This document shows, in pieces, positions 7,586 to 15,217 of a DNA stretch of 26,019 bases. Origin of the DNA: an uncultured Prevotella sp. GTDB taxonomy: Bacteria; Bacteroidota; Bacteroidia; Bacteroidales; Bacteroidaceae. Made by a program: the position numbers and the translations under genes. How positions within the stretch are numbered: position 1 is the first letter of the stretch; the number at the start of each line of letters is the position of its first letter. The DNA lies in NCBI GenBank assembly GCA_905196835.1, contig CAJJWN010000041.1, forward strand, positions 1 to 26,019, in the 5' to 3' direction. Below the pieces are notes generated by a model. That model had not been told where the DNA came from. It made no database searches and saw only the letters and a list, made by a program, of their open reading frames with translations.

Positions 7586-8890
7586 ATGCGCAGTAATATC
7601 CTTTTTCTTTTGCTTATATTGTTGTCCTGTATATCTTGCGGTAATAATCGTACAAAATCAGTTGGAACTAAGTCTGTTGTTAGATTTGCAACAGATACTT
7701 TGTCTATTGTTAATACGTTGAACAAAAACATTTCTATATTCGTCCAAAATGAGAATGTTATGTCGTTCAAAGATATTGAAAAGGAATCTATTTCTATGTC
7801 TTTGCTTGATGTGGCAAGGAAATGTAAAGACAAAAATGAAATGGCATTAATTGCCTTAAAAAATAGCAATACATTGGAGATAAAAGTCGTAGTTGATAAT
7901 GAAATCGATACAACATACAAATATCATATTTCTCCATACTATGATGAAGATGGTATATTCTCAATTTCGGGGCAATGTGCGCCATTAACATCGATTTTTT
8001 CTAATCCGTCACAAACTGTTGATATAAAAAAATGGTTGTTTCGGAAAAGAGAGCATTTGACTGATGACAACATTCATTTATTGCAGGGGATTGTCAACCA
8101 ATTATCTCATACTAAAACGACAAAATATATAACAAACTCAATAATTCCAGTTATTCATGGCTTCTCTGGTTTGAAGTACAAAGTAAGTTCTTCTATAGTG
8201 GCTGATTATTATGTCCTGTATGCTTGCTCTACTGCAAAAGAAATCGAGGCATTTGTAGAAGATGTTGTATCCAATAATTTTGATTTATGTGTTAAAAGTC
8301 TTAACGGAGGAATGGAGTGCTACCGACGAGCTGGCAGTAATGGATATAAATGTATATGTTTAATTGGCATAAACAAAGATTGGAGTTATAAGGTTCAACC
8401 ATTGGGCCTTGTAGCTATAGACAATTTAGCCCCTGTATCTTCAATATCTTCATTGTCGGATGAAAATTCATCTATCACGTTTCCCAACAATATAACAGTT
8501 CTTTTCCCTACCAATAAGCCGCAAATAAATGGATTTTGCAATGTATCTGTCTCAAATTGGGCCGGTAATGGAATTGAATGTAATGTTTCATTTGTTGTTT
8601 CATTTGCAGGTGATGTAAAATCTGTAACAGTAAAAAGGACAAAAAAACTATGTTATGATAGTTGGACGCATAGAGTAGAGAATAAAGTAGTAGATTTAAC
8701 CGACAAATCCAGTCCATATACATTTACATATATGTTGCATTTTACAGATGGAGATAACTATATTCCTATTATTATTGAGGACAACCACGGAAACAAGCGT
8801 GAATTAGAACTCAATGTTAGGGCTGAATTTGTAAGAACAGATGTGCCCAGTATTGACATTGACAATAACATCAACATTGACAATTATTAG
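7586..8890 (+). CDS. Putative lipoprotein of unknown function (cargo gene 2)
   Basis: A 434-residue protein with a lipoprotein signal: a hydrophobic stretch, then a lipobox with Cys18 in LLSCISCG. It should be membrane-anchored on the outer face of the inner membrane or sorted to the outer membrane. The central part is unfamiliar and contains several cysteines (in ACST, LCVK, MECY, KCICL). The last 130 residues alternate hydrophobic strands with turns and look like an Ig-like beta sandwich, ending with an Asp/Asn/Ile-rich tail (IDIDNNINIDNY). The stop lies only three bases before the next start, so this gene and the DUF2971 gene are almost certainly co-transcribed. No function can be assigned. 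Confidence 0.78.
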   Translation: MRSNILFLLLILLSCISCGNNRTKSVGTKSVVRFATDTLSIVNTLNKNISIFVQNENVMSFKDIEKESISMSLLDVARKCKDKNEMALIALKNSNTLEIKVVVDNEIDTTYKYHISPYYDEDGIFSISGQCAPLTSIFSNPSQTVDIKKWLFRKREHLTDDNIHLLQGIVNQLSHTKTTKYITNSIIPVIHGFSGLKYKVSSSIVADYYVLYACSTAKEIEAFVEDVVSNNFDLCVKSLNGGMECYRRAGSNGYKCICLIGINKDWSYKVQPLGLVAIDNLAPVSSISSLSDENSSITFPNNITVLFPTNKPQINGFCNVSVSNWAGNGIECNVSFVVSFAGDVKSVTVKRTKKLCYDSWTHRVENKVVDLTDKSSPYTFTYMLHFTDGDNYIPIIIEDNHGNKRELELNVRAEFVRTDVPSIDIDNNINIDNY

Positions 8891-8893
8891 ATT

Positions 8894-9565
8894 ATGATTA
8901 TAGAACATAGAGACTTTCCAACTTTGGATAACAATATTATCCTGTGGAAATATATGTCATTGTCAAAATTTTTGTATTTACTCAAGATGCATTCTCTGTA
9001 TTTTTGTAGGCTTGATTGTTTTGATGATATGTTTGAGGGCAAACTTCCCTTTTTAGACAAGGGCTTATTTCATTATACAGAAGAAAGTAGCGTATATTGG
9101 GAAAAAGAGGCTAAAAGACATTTTGCAAGTTGTTGGATAAAATCAGATTTTGAACTAAATTTAATGTGGAGTAGCTATGGGAAAGATGGCATTGCAATTA
9201 AGAGCACTGTCGGCCACTTGAAAGATTGTATGGAACATGACAGAAATCACAGCGTATATATTTCACCTGTAAAATATATTGATTATAAGTTTGACAGCTC
9301 GCACAACGTCGGTGACAATGTAAATGTTTATCGTATCCTTTTTACTAAAAGAAAATTTTTTGAGCAGGAAAGAGAGGTTAGATTGCTATATACAGATTAT
9401 GAAATTAGTGATAACATGAAAGGTATTTCTTTAGATGTAGATTTAGAAAAACTGATAGATAGCGTTGTTATTTCACCTACCAGCGAACCATATTATCAAT
9501 CAATAGTTTGTGAAGAAATTAAAGCTCTTGGGTTGCACATTAAAGTAATGAAATCAAGCATTTAA
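8894..9565 (+). CDS. DUF2971 domain protein (cargo gene 3)
   Basis: A 223-residue protein without signal peptide or membrane segment, so cytoplasmic. Features typical of DUF2971 are LWKYMSLSKFLYLL with LYFCRLDCFDDMFEG (residues 18-50), then ASCWIKSDFELNLMWSSYG (about 79-97) with GIAIKST following, and a late EREVRLLY segment. The biochemical role of the domain is not established; it is common in mobile and phage-related islands, sometimes near defence genes. Here it closes the AT-rich cassette, three bases behind the lipoprotein gene, and ends about 90 bases from the convergent mobC gene. A cytoplasmic DUF2971 protein coupled to two exported proteins is an unusual set. Confidence 0.8.
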   Translation: MIIEHRDFPTLDNNIILWKYMSLSKFLYLLKMHSLYFCRLDCFDDMFEGKLPFLDKGLFHYTEESSVYWEKEAKRHFASCWIKSDFELNLMWSSYGKDGIAIKSTVGHLKDCMEHDRNHSVYISPVKYIDYKFDSSHNVGDNVNVYRILFTKRKFFEQEREVRLLYTDYEISDNMKGISLDVDLEKLIDSVVISPTSEPYYQSIVCEEIKALGLHIKVMKSSI

Positions 9566-9657
9566 CATACAAATGCGTGTATGGACTTTATATATGGAAA
9601 TTCTAAAAAATAACAAGAGTTTTTATCAATAATGGGATATGCTATCTTTTCATTTTG

Positions 9658-10308
9658 TTATTGGTTATTCTTCCGCCAATGCACATATACATCCCGTATT
9701 GAGATCTCATGATTAAGGTATGCCCGACTGATTTCAGTCGGAAGTGTATAAGCCGGATAATCGTCAACCTTAAAATGCCAATAGACACCTCGATTGTCGG
9801 GATAAATCCTACAGTTATGTCGTTCGCAGAAAAGGCGTTCACCCTCGGCGGTATAAAGGTAATAGTTAGTCGCAGCTTTCTGTAATTCCATGTTCTTCTT
9901 TTGAAGCTCACGTACTTTTGCGGCAAGTTGTTCTCGCTGTTTCTGCTCAGATTCGTAAGTCGACAAATCCATTTCACGCCATGTGCCAGTCTTGAAATAT
10001 TCGTTGGTATGATTGATGTATTCTCGTATGGCATCCGTTACAAAAGACAAGCCATGTATGTTGGCCAACCGTGCAATCTGATTGAGGTTGACTTGCATTT
10101 TATAGCTGATGTTGGCAGTGCGTTTCATCCGCTCGCTCTCCTCTATGGTGAGTGCGGCTGACAGTTCTTTACCTAATGCTGCTTCGCGGATGAACGCTGC
10201 CACAGACAGCCGTGCGGCATTGGCTTTCTGCTCAACTACGGCATATTCCGTTTCGTTGAACTGTATTTCCTTGCGCTTGGTGCGTTTGTTCCCATTTTCT
10301 GTTTTCAT
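9658..10308 (-). CDS. MobC-like relaxosome accessory protein (element 1)
   Basis: A 216-residue protein. The N-terminal part, KRKEIQFNETEYAVVEQKAN followed by LSVAAFIREAALG, is the ribbon-helix-helix form of plasmid MobC/MbpB proteins, and KMQVNLNQIARLAN (about residues 70-83) is their conserved Asn-Gln-Ile-Ala motif. These proteins bind oriT and help the relaxase open the strand. After a helix-rich linker (about 110-145) a unique C-terminal segment rich in Tyr, Trp and His follows, giving a protein much longer than the usual MobC. The start overlaps the relaxase stop by four bases (ATGA), so translation is coupled. The order, relaxase first and MobC second, is the reverse of the usual one. 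Confidence 0.85.
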   Translation of the reverse strand: MKTENGNKRTKRKEIQFNETEYAVVEQKANAARLSVAAFIREAALGKELSAALTIEESERMKRTANISYKMQVNLNQIARLANIHGLSFVTDAIREYINHTNEYFKTGTWREMDLSTYESEQKQREQLAAKVRELQKKNMELQKAATNYYLYTAEGERLFCERHNCRIYPDNRGVYWHFKVDDYPAYTLPTEISRAYLNHEISIRDVYVHWRKNNQ

Positions 10309-11096
10309 CTTCTGTGTCCTCCTTTTCGTTGTTTGTTTTTGTTCTTATCACGGTCAAGCGTGTTATTGCTGCTGCCGCTGCCTGTGCCTATTCGGGCAAC
10401 TGTCGGTTGAATGATAAGTTCGGTTATACCTTCCATTAGATTGCCACTGATAGATGACGTTGCACTTTCTCTATCATTGCTTGCTGTAAAATCGGAATTG
10501 ATGTCCTCATTGTATGCAGAGTTGCTGTCCCATTCGATATAATTCTGGTATCTGTGGTTATGTATTTCTGCAGTCCGACTTTCATTTTTATTGGTGTCCT
10601 TCTTGTCACCCGTTTGCATCCTCTTCCAATGATAGGCTGATGTCAGACCCCATTGTTCTGTTACGGAAATGGATGCTTCTTTTGCCGCCTTTCCGATGTT
10701 GGCAAGATTGGCGCGTGTACCGTCATCCAACACCACGTTTGCCAGAAAGTGGAAGTGCGGATTCTTGTTATCCTTGTCGTGATGGCGACCGACAAGGAAT
10801 TGGTCAAAGCGATAGCCATGCCGTTCCATGTGCCTTATCCAATCTCCAATTATTTCTTCGGCATGAACTTCAAGCATAGCCGTGTCATTGACATGAAATG
10901 AGATTGGAATATGTACGGCTCTCACTTTTAGTGACGGACGCAATGCGTACTGGCGATTGAAGTCCTCGGTGAGTATGCCAATATCGGTAAGGCCACTCAC
11001 TCCACGGGCTATGACTACATGCGCATCTTTCTTGGGATTAAGGATGTAGTCAATAGTCTTGCCCGGATTCTTGCTGTATTTTACTTTGGTTATCAT
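10305..11096 (-). CDS. Relaxase / mobilization nuclease (element 1, MOBP-like)
   Basis: A 263-residue relaxase that should nick oriT and carry the strand during mobilization. Motif I holds the likely catalytic tyrosine (Tyr17 in KTIDYILNP). Motif III is HHDKDNKNPHFHF (about residues 105-117) with the metal-binding histidines. The protein is short, ending in an Asn/Lys/Arg-rich basic tail with no helicase domain, as in small Bacteroides mobilizable elements. The ATG at 11096 is chosen because the family begins MITKVKYSKNPGKT; it overlaps the stop of the small frame upstream (ATGA). A candidate oriT inverted repeat lies 20-90 bases upstream. Confidence 0.92.
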   Translation of the reverse strand: MITKVKYSKNPGKTIDYILNPKKDAHVVIARGVSGLTDIGILTEDFNRQYALRPSLKVRAVHIPISFHVNDTAMLEVHAEEIIGDWIRHMERHGYRFDQFLVGRHHDKDNKNPHFHFLANVVLDDGTRANLANIGKAAKEASISVTEQWGLTSAYHWKRMQTGDKKDTNKNESRTAEIHNHRYQNYIEWDSNSAYNEDINSDFTASNDRESATSSISGNLMEGITELIIQPTVARIGTGSGSSNNTLDRDKNKNKQRKGGHRR

Positions 11097-11440
11097 TCTG
11101 CGTTTCTGTTTTGATGGGGAGGGGTGGCAGCAAACTTCACACCACATATGCGTATGATACGTATCTTGGTACCGCTTGCCACCCCTCTATACATTATTGT
11201 TGCTTCTGTCACACCGTATGGTATTATGGTCGTGATGTCTGAAACAGATTCCACCGTTGATTTTGTTGAATCCGTTGAGCGGAATACAAAAAGAGGGAAG
11301 AAAAAAGAGGATGCTTTACATCCGACAGCGTTGTCAGCAACCGATATTCTCTTTTGGCAGGCAAGGTCTTCCGTTGAAATCTGTTGAGGGTGTTGTTGAA
11401 TCATATAGGCCATATACATACGTTCTTTCTTATGTTTCAT
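11093..11440 (-). CDS. Small ORF of unknown function overlapping the candidate oriT
   Basis: A 115-residue frame from ATG 11440, or 121 from a TTG at 11458 that overlaps the helicase stop. It ends in an ATGA overlap with the relaxase start. The beginning (MKHKKERMYMAYMIQQHPQQ) looks protein-like, but the second half runs through the strong inverted repeat at 11119-11187 and is of unlikely composition. The neat junctions at both ends favour a translated gene that couples helicase to relaxase. The alternative is a non-coding oriT region that happens to stay open. Confidence 0.45.
   Translation of the reverse strand: MKHKKERMYMAYMIQQHPQQISTEDLACQKRISVADNAVGCKASSFFFPLFVFRSTDSTKSTVESVSDITTIIPYGVTEATIMYRGVASGTKIRIIRICGVKFAATPPHQNRNAE
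11119..11187. other. Candidate oriT of element 1
   Basis: GAGGGGTGGCA (11119-11129) is perfectly inverted as TGCCACCCCTC (11177-11187). Between them lies ATGCGTAT-g-ATACGTAT, a near-palindrome. A strong inverted repeat directly upstream of the relaxase gene is the usual setting of an oriT. The nic site cannot be placed. Confidence 0.5.
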
Positions 11441-11454
11441 CAGACTCAACAAAT

Positions 11455-12687
11455 TCAACGGTAGTCTTTCAACTTTTCACGGGTAACGGTATAAAAGCGT
11501 CCCACTTTCTTGGATGATGCGGAATACTTCTGCCCCGGCAACACGGATATTTGGTAAGTGGAATAAGACAGCGCATTGGGAGCAGGCTCCAGTTTCCAAC
11601 ACTGTTGCAGGACATTCCTCACCTGATGGCGTTCCACTCTTACCATCGAATAGTTGAACAATGCCAACAAGTCGTTGATGCAGAAATCCACCACATCCAC
11701 CTGCATTGTGTCCATGATGTCAAGCAACAGTTCTGCCATATCAAGCTCAATGCGGCTACGGTTACAGCGGATGATTTTCTCCAATGCCTCCGTGCGTATG
11801 AGTGACGGTGCAAACCACATGCGGCTTTCTTCTTTGGTGGTCAAATTCCGATGTTGCAGGTGGTACAGGAAGGCCGGAATCTCATCTTTTAGTTTCTGCA
11901 AGAATGATGTGTCATCTTTTTCCAATCGGCTGACCTTCCTCACCCAATAACGTGTTTCCTCCGGCTCAATGTAAACGGGGAAATTCTCGTTGTTGGAACA
12001 TAGCACGAACTTGGCGAAGAACTGTACTTCATAACGGTCTTTGCCTTTGGCTTCCATCTTGTAGGAATGTGCCGTACTTAGGTTCTTCAACCGTTCACTA
12101 TCCTCACGGCGGTTGAGCAACACTTCGTCCACAACAATCATCAGTTTGCCCGCCCAATCCGCATTGAACTGGCTACGAAAATCCTCATTAGTATTGAACG
12201 TGACATTTTCTTGAAACATTGCTTTCAGAAAGTTCAGAAATGTACTCTTTCCTGTATTACGTTCTTCAGATACCAACAGAAGTATCGGCAATTTCTGTGT
12301 CGGTTTCAGATATAATAGTTGAAGGTAGTCCATCCCCAACTCATACTGCTCTCCAAAGATATGTTCCACCAAAGAACAGATATGTTGGAAATCCCCTTCT
12401 GCCGGAATATGGGTTATCGGTTCATAGAGATTATAAAAATTGTTCACATTGTGACGGTAGTCTGTATGGCTGGGCATGGTGCAGAATCCATCGTACTTGG
12501 GTATCTGAGCCGCTTCATCCTTGCTATGGTCTTGCCGGAACACACTCATCTTCCACTCCACACGCATTTTGCGAAACGAACCATTCATCATCGGTTGGTT
12601 CAATATCCGAAATAACGTAGTACCGATGCGTACATATTCTTCTTCCACTTTCCCGTTTTGTGGAATAGTATTTTCATTTATTTCCAT
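11455..12687 (-). CDS. SF3-type primase/replication helicase (element 1)
   Basis: A 410-residue ATPase of the phage/plasmid replication helicase group (DUF5906-like). Walker A is SEERNTGKST (residues 140-149 from the chosen start), Walker B is IVVDE (184-188), and FVLCSNNENFP (about 228-238) is the superfamily 3 motif C with its sensor Asn. It should unwind element DNA for autonomous replication after excision or transfer. The C-terminal third resembles winged-helix DNA-binding tails. ATG 12687 (MEINENTIP) is used; an in-frame ATG eight codons earlier lies deeper in the preceding gene. It overlaps the helix-turn-helix gene by 14 bases, so the genes form one operon. Confidence 0.87.
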   Translation of the reverse strand: MEINENTIPQNGKVEEEYVRIGTTLFRILNQPMMNGSFRKMRVEWKMSVFRQDHSKDEAAQIPKYDGFCTMPSHTDYRHNVNNFYNLYEPITHIPAEGDFQHICSLVEHIFGEQYELGMDYLQLLYLKPTQKLPILLLVSEERNTGKSTFLNFLKAMFQENVTFNTNEDFRSQFNADWAGKLMIVVDEVLLNRREDSERLKNLSTAHSYKMEAKGKDRYEVQFFAKFVLCSNNENFPVYIEPEETRYWVRKVSRLEKDDTSFLQKLKDEIPAFLYHLQHRNLTTKEESRMWFAPSLIRTEALEKIIRCNRSRIELDMAELLLDIMDTMQVDVVDFCINDLLALFNYSMVRVERHQVRNVLQQCWKLEPAPNALSYSTYQISVLPGQKYSASSKKVGRFYTVTREKLKDYR

Positions 12688-13003
12688 CACTAACCGTTTT
12701 ATTCGTTCCACCTAATATACGCTTCACATCTGACAGTCGGTATCTTACCTTACTGCCTACCTTGACGGCTTTCAGGTAGTTTCGTTTGTTCCAATGCCAT
12801 AAGGTCGCATCGCATACTCCGCACATATCCTTTACTTCTTCCCGGCTTAGTAGCCGTTCTTCATCCGCTGCACGGAAAGCCAATGCCACTTCGTTTATCG
12901 CGCGATTGATGAGCTCGTCCAAGAATACGCGCAAGTCCTCGCCTGTAATCTCCAGTTTAATATTGGCTGCGCCGTTGGAGATAATTTGCATCAAGTCTGT
13001 CAT
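12674..13003 (-). CDS. Helix-turn-helix protein, excisionase/regulator type (element 1)
   Basis: A 109-residue DNA-binding protein. The C-terminal half (LLSREEVKDMCGVCDATLWHW, then KVGSKVRYRLSDVKRIL) is the winged helix-turn-helix found in excisionases and small regulators of Bacteroides elements. The N-terminal half is helical. It opens the replication/mobilization operon, so it probably controls it and may also direct excision. ATG 13003 is chosen over a TTG four codons upstream. A well-spaced promoter and an inverted repeat lie just upstream and are candidate targets for autoregulation. Confidence 0.85.
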   Translation of the reverse strand: MTDLMQIISNGAANIKLEITGEDLRVFLDELINRAINEVALAFRAADEERLLSREEVKDMCGVCDATLWHWNKRNYLKAVKVGSKVRYRLSDVKRILGGTNKTVSDGNK

Positions 13004-13062
13004 AATCAAAATCAATACTGCCGGATTGTCCGGTGTAACCGCTTCGGCAGCATAATAAACGA

Positions 13063-13098
13063 TTGCACCACCGCTCCCATATCGGAACGATGGTGCAA
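13063..13098. promoter_or_regulatory. Inverted repeat over the operon start (candidate operator)
   Basis: TTGCACCA (13063-13070) and TGGTGCAA (13091-13098) form a perfect 8-bp inverted repeat with a 20-nt spacer. One arm overlaps the -7 box, so a bound protein or an RNA hairpin here could control the operon. Confidence 0.45.
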
Positions 13099-13127
13099 AA
13101 GTATAAATGGATTTCGCTAAAACTCAA
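13096..13127 (-). promoter_or_regulatory. Promoter of the element 1 replication/mobilization operon
   Basis: On the minus strand TTG (13127-13125) and TACTTTTG (13103-13096) are 21 bases apart, and the -7 box is a perfect TAnnTTTG. The leader before the ATG at 13003 is about 85 nt. Confidence 0.65.
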
Positions 13128-13144
13128 TGATTTGCGTTTCGCTT

Positions 13145-13178
13145 ATTTCGGCGAAATTGGAAACGAAAGAAACGAAAT
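13145..13178. repeat. TTTCG/CGAAA repeat cluster upstream of the operon promoter
   Basis: The palindrome ATTTCG-g-CGAAAT (13145-13157) is followed by tandem AAACGAAAG and AAACGAAAT (13161-13178). These lie between the promoter and the stop of the ORF6N gene and could be regulator or excisionase sites. Confidence 0.45.
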
Positions 13179-13234
13179 GAATGCCGAATTAATCCCGTTT
13201 ATCGCTATGCTTAAAATCCCATTTTAGCAAGACT

Positions 13235-14266
13235 TTATCGCAACACTAATGCTGGATTATTCAGAAGTTGGTCTATCACGGGATGATAAATTTCTCCATC
13301 GGTAACGGCTGTAATGGTCGTTACTTTATTTCCTCCGTCTTTGGATGAGGCACCGCAATGATAAATCTGCTCATCGGCTGTTTTATAGTCAATGACAATA
13401 TATCTGTCATGGAATATACCGCCGGATGTTTGCATCGAAACAGAAACATCGGGATATTCCCGACAGAAGTCATTAAACTCCGCCTGATGTAGTCGATTGC
13501 CGATATTGTCTGAGAATACAGTAATCTTCACATTGGCAGAAACCTCTTTCAAGAGTACCAATGTCTTTAATCCGATATAATTATCTACCACAAATATCGT
13601 TTTCTTGGCTGTAGCATAAATCTGCTGGTAAGCCAAATCGGATTCCACAGGCTGGCCGTTGAGTATCAGCCATCCTCTCCTGACGGTAGGATTGCAAAAG
13701 TCAAGCATGACATTCGCCAGTTCCGACTTGGTTACGACATTGCCCAATGTGTCTATTATGCTGGCAACCTTATCATCGACAGCCGATAAGGATTTACGCA
13801 AATCAAGCAAGTCTTTGGTGTTCTGAGTTGTCTGCAAAGAAAGCTGGAGGTATTCCCTCTGTCCCAACAACGGCTGGTTGTCAACAATGTAGTCCTTCAT
13901 CTGCTTGAAGATGCGAATCAATGCCTTACTTTGCTTGGTTGCCAACTCACCTTTCAAAACGGTCATGAGCATATATATTCCTTGTTCCGTAAAGGCATAG
14001 GGGTTGTATCGGCGACCGCCCCAACTTGAGGTGGAATTTTTGCACCTCAAGATTTCGCACTCTCCATTGGTCAACTGAAACATGAAGTCTTGCTCGAATT
14101 TCTCAATATTGTTCTTGACCTGACGGTTAAAGTCTTTGGTGCTATATCCGTAGATTTTAGCCAAATCCATATCAAGCATTACGCGAACACCCCGGACGTA
14201 GTATATAACCCCTTTCAGATATTCGGCATTGACTTCTTCTGCGATAATGTCTTTATCCATATTCAT
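13235..14266 (-). CDS. ORF6N-domain protein with a PLD-like C-terminal domain
   Basis: A 343-residue protein. Residues about 20-125 match the ORF6N/KilA-N-related DNA-binding domain of phage and mobile elements (VRGVRVMLDMDLAKIYGYST, later GGRRYNPYAFTEQGIYML). A helical linker follows (about 130-185). The C-terminal half (about 205-330) looks like a phospholipase D fold, with strands around KKTIFVVDNYIG and the motif FHDRYIVID followed by GASSKDGG. The classic HxK signature is HDR here, so catalysis is uncertain. It sits between the integrase pair and the replication operon, same strand, 23 bases after the upstream gene. It could be a regulator, an antirepressor or a phage-interference gene; the role is unknown. 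Confidence 0.82.
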   Translation of the reverse strand: MNMDKDIIAEEVNAEYLKGVIYYVRGVRVMLDMDLAKIYGYSTKDFNRQVKNNIEKFEQDFMFQLTNGECEILRCKNSTSSWGGRRYNPYAFTEQGIYMLMTVLKGELATKQSKALIRIFKQMKDYIVDNQPLLGQREYLQLSLQTTQNTKDLLDLRKSLSAVDDKVASIIDTLGNVVTKSELANVMLDFCNPTVRRGWLILNGQPVESDLAYQQIYATAKKTIFVVDNYIGLKTLVLLKEVSANVKITVFSDNIGNRLHQAEFNDFCREYPDVSVSMQTSGGIFHDRYIVIDYKTADEQIYHCGASSKDGGNKVTTITAVTDGEIYHPVIDQLLNNPALVLR

Positions 14267-14289
14267 AAGCTATTATGTTCGTATTTTCT

Positions 14290-15204
14290 TTAGTCTGCTT
14301 TGGTAAGATAACTCCGCCATTCATTGATGTACGTCCGTTCCATACCGCAGTCTTTTATTTTCCCTTTATTCGTGCTGTCGTTCAACTTCTTAATGGCTAT
14401 CTGTAAGTTACGCACACTTTTCAAGTCACAGTTGGGTAATTCATTGCCAAGTAACCTATGGAATGTAGTCACATCACAACGGCTTAAAAGCTGCTCTTCC
14501 TGCAATGCGAAATATAGCCTTGCCAAATCGGTACCTGTGTGTTGTGTGGAAACTCTTAGCTTGATTTTTCCCAAAAGCATTTCCTTGTCGCCAAGTAGAT
14601 AATCCCGTAAGTAAAGTGGCTGTTCCGTATTTGTTGGCATTTCCGTTATCGTTTCACTCATAGCCCCTAATTCCTCAATACATGATTCCATCACATTCCC
14701 TTCTTCAATGGCCTTCTTCTCACGCCTGAAACTTTCCCAATCCTCTTTCGTCCGCATCTTGTTGCGGATACTACTCTTAATGACAACCCGAATCATGATT
14801 GCAGAGATTTTTTGTTCTATAAAATTGTTTCTCGGATTGTTCGCTTCCGCTTCAAGTTGGTTAACCATTGTTTCATAGCACTTGCCATAATACAGCCATG
14901 CCAACATAGCCGGAACTATCGAATCTTTATCTATGTTGTGAAATTCATCTACCAATAATTTAGCGGTATCTGCATCTGCTGCATAATCTTGCATCTGCCT
15001 TTCATCGGCAAGGTCACCGTGACATTCCGTCTGATACCTGCGCATCAGCTTGGGAGCAAGTTTCATGCCTACTTTGAAAACTTTGTATAGTCCAATAGCT
15101 GATTTGTCATTGACTTCCACAACGAAACGGCCGTATTCCTCCGGGTGACTATCAAGCCAATCTTTAATCTCCTGCTTGAAGTGTTCAAAATCCTGTTGAG
15201 CCAT
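14290..15204 (-). CDS. Conserved integrase-neighbour protein of unknown function (element 1)
   Basis: A 304-residue soluble protein without signal peptide or membrane segment. It starts with a helical region (FEHFKQEIKDWLDSHPEEYG) and has a C-terminal helical part with LARLYFALQEEQLLSR, then TTFHRLLGNELPN and NLQIAIKKLND. Proteins of this build are common beside integrases of Bacteroides elements; the start resembles DUF6043 proteins, but I cannot confirm the family. It begins 13 bases after the integrase stop, so the two are co-transcribed, and it could help excision or its control. Function unknown. Confidence 0.7.
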   Translation of the reverse strand: MAQQDFEHFKQEIKDWLDSHPEEYGRFVVEVNDKSAIGLYKVFKVGMKLAPKLMRRYQTECHGDLADERQMQDYAADADTAKLLVDEFHNIDKDSIVPAMLAWLYYGKCYETMVNQLEAEANNPRNNFIEQKISAIMIRVVIKSSIRNKMRTKEDWESFRREKKAIEEGNVMESCIEELGAMSETITEMPTNTEQPLYLRDYLLGDKEMLLGKIKLRVSTQHTGTDLARLYFALQEEQLLSRCDVTTFHRLLGNELPNCDLKSVRNLQIAIKKLNDSTNKGKIKDCGMERTYINEWRSYLTKAD

Positions 15205-15217
15205 AATTAGCCTTTAT

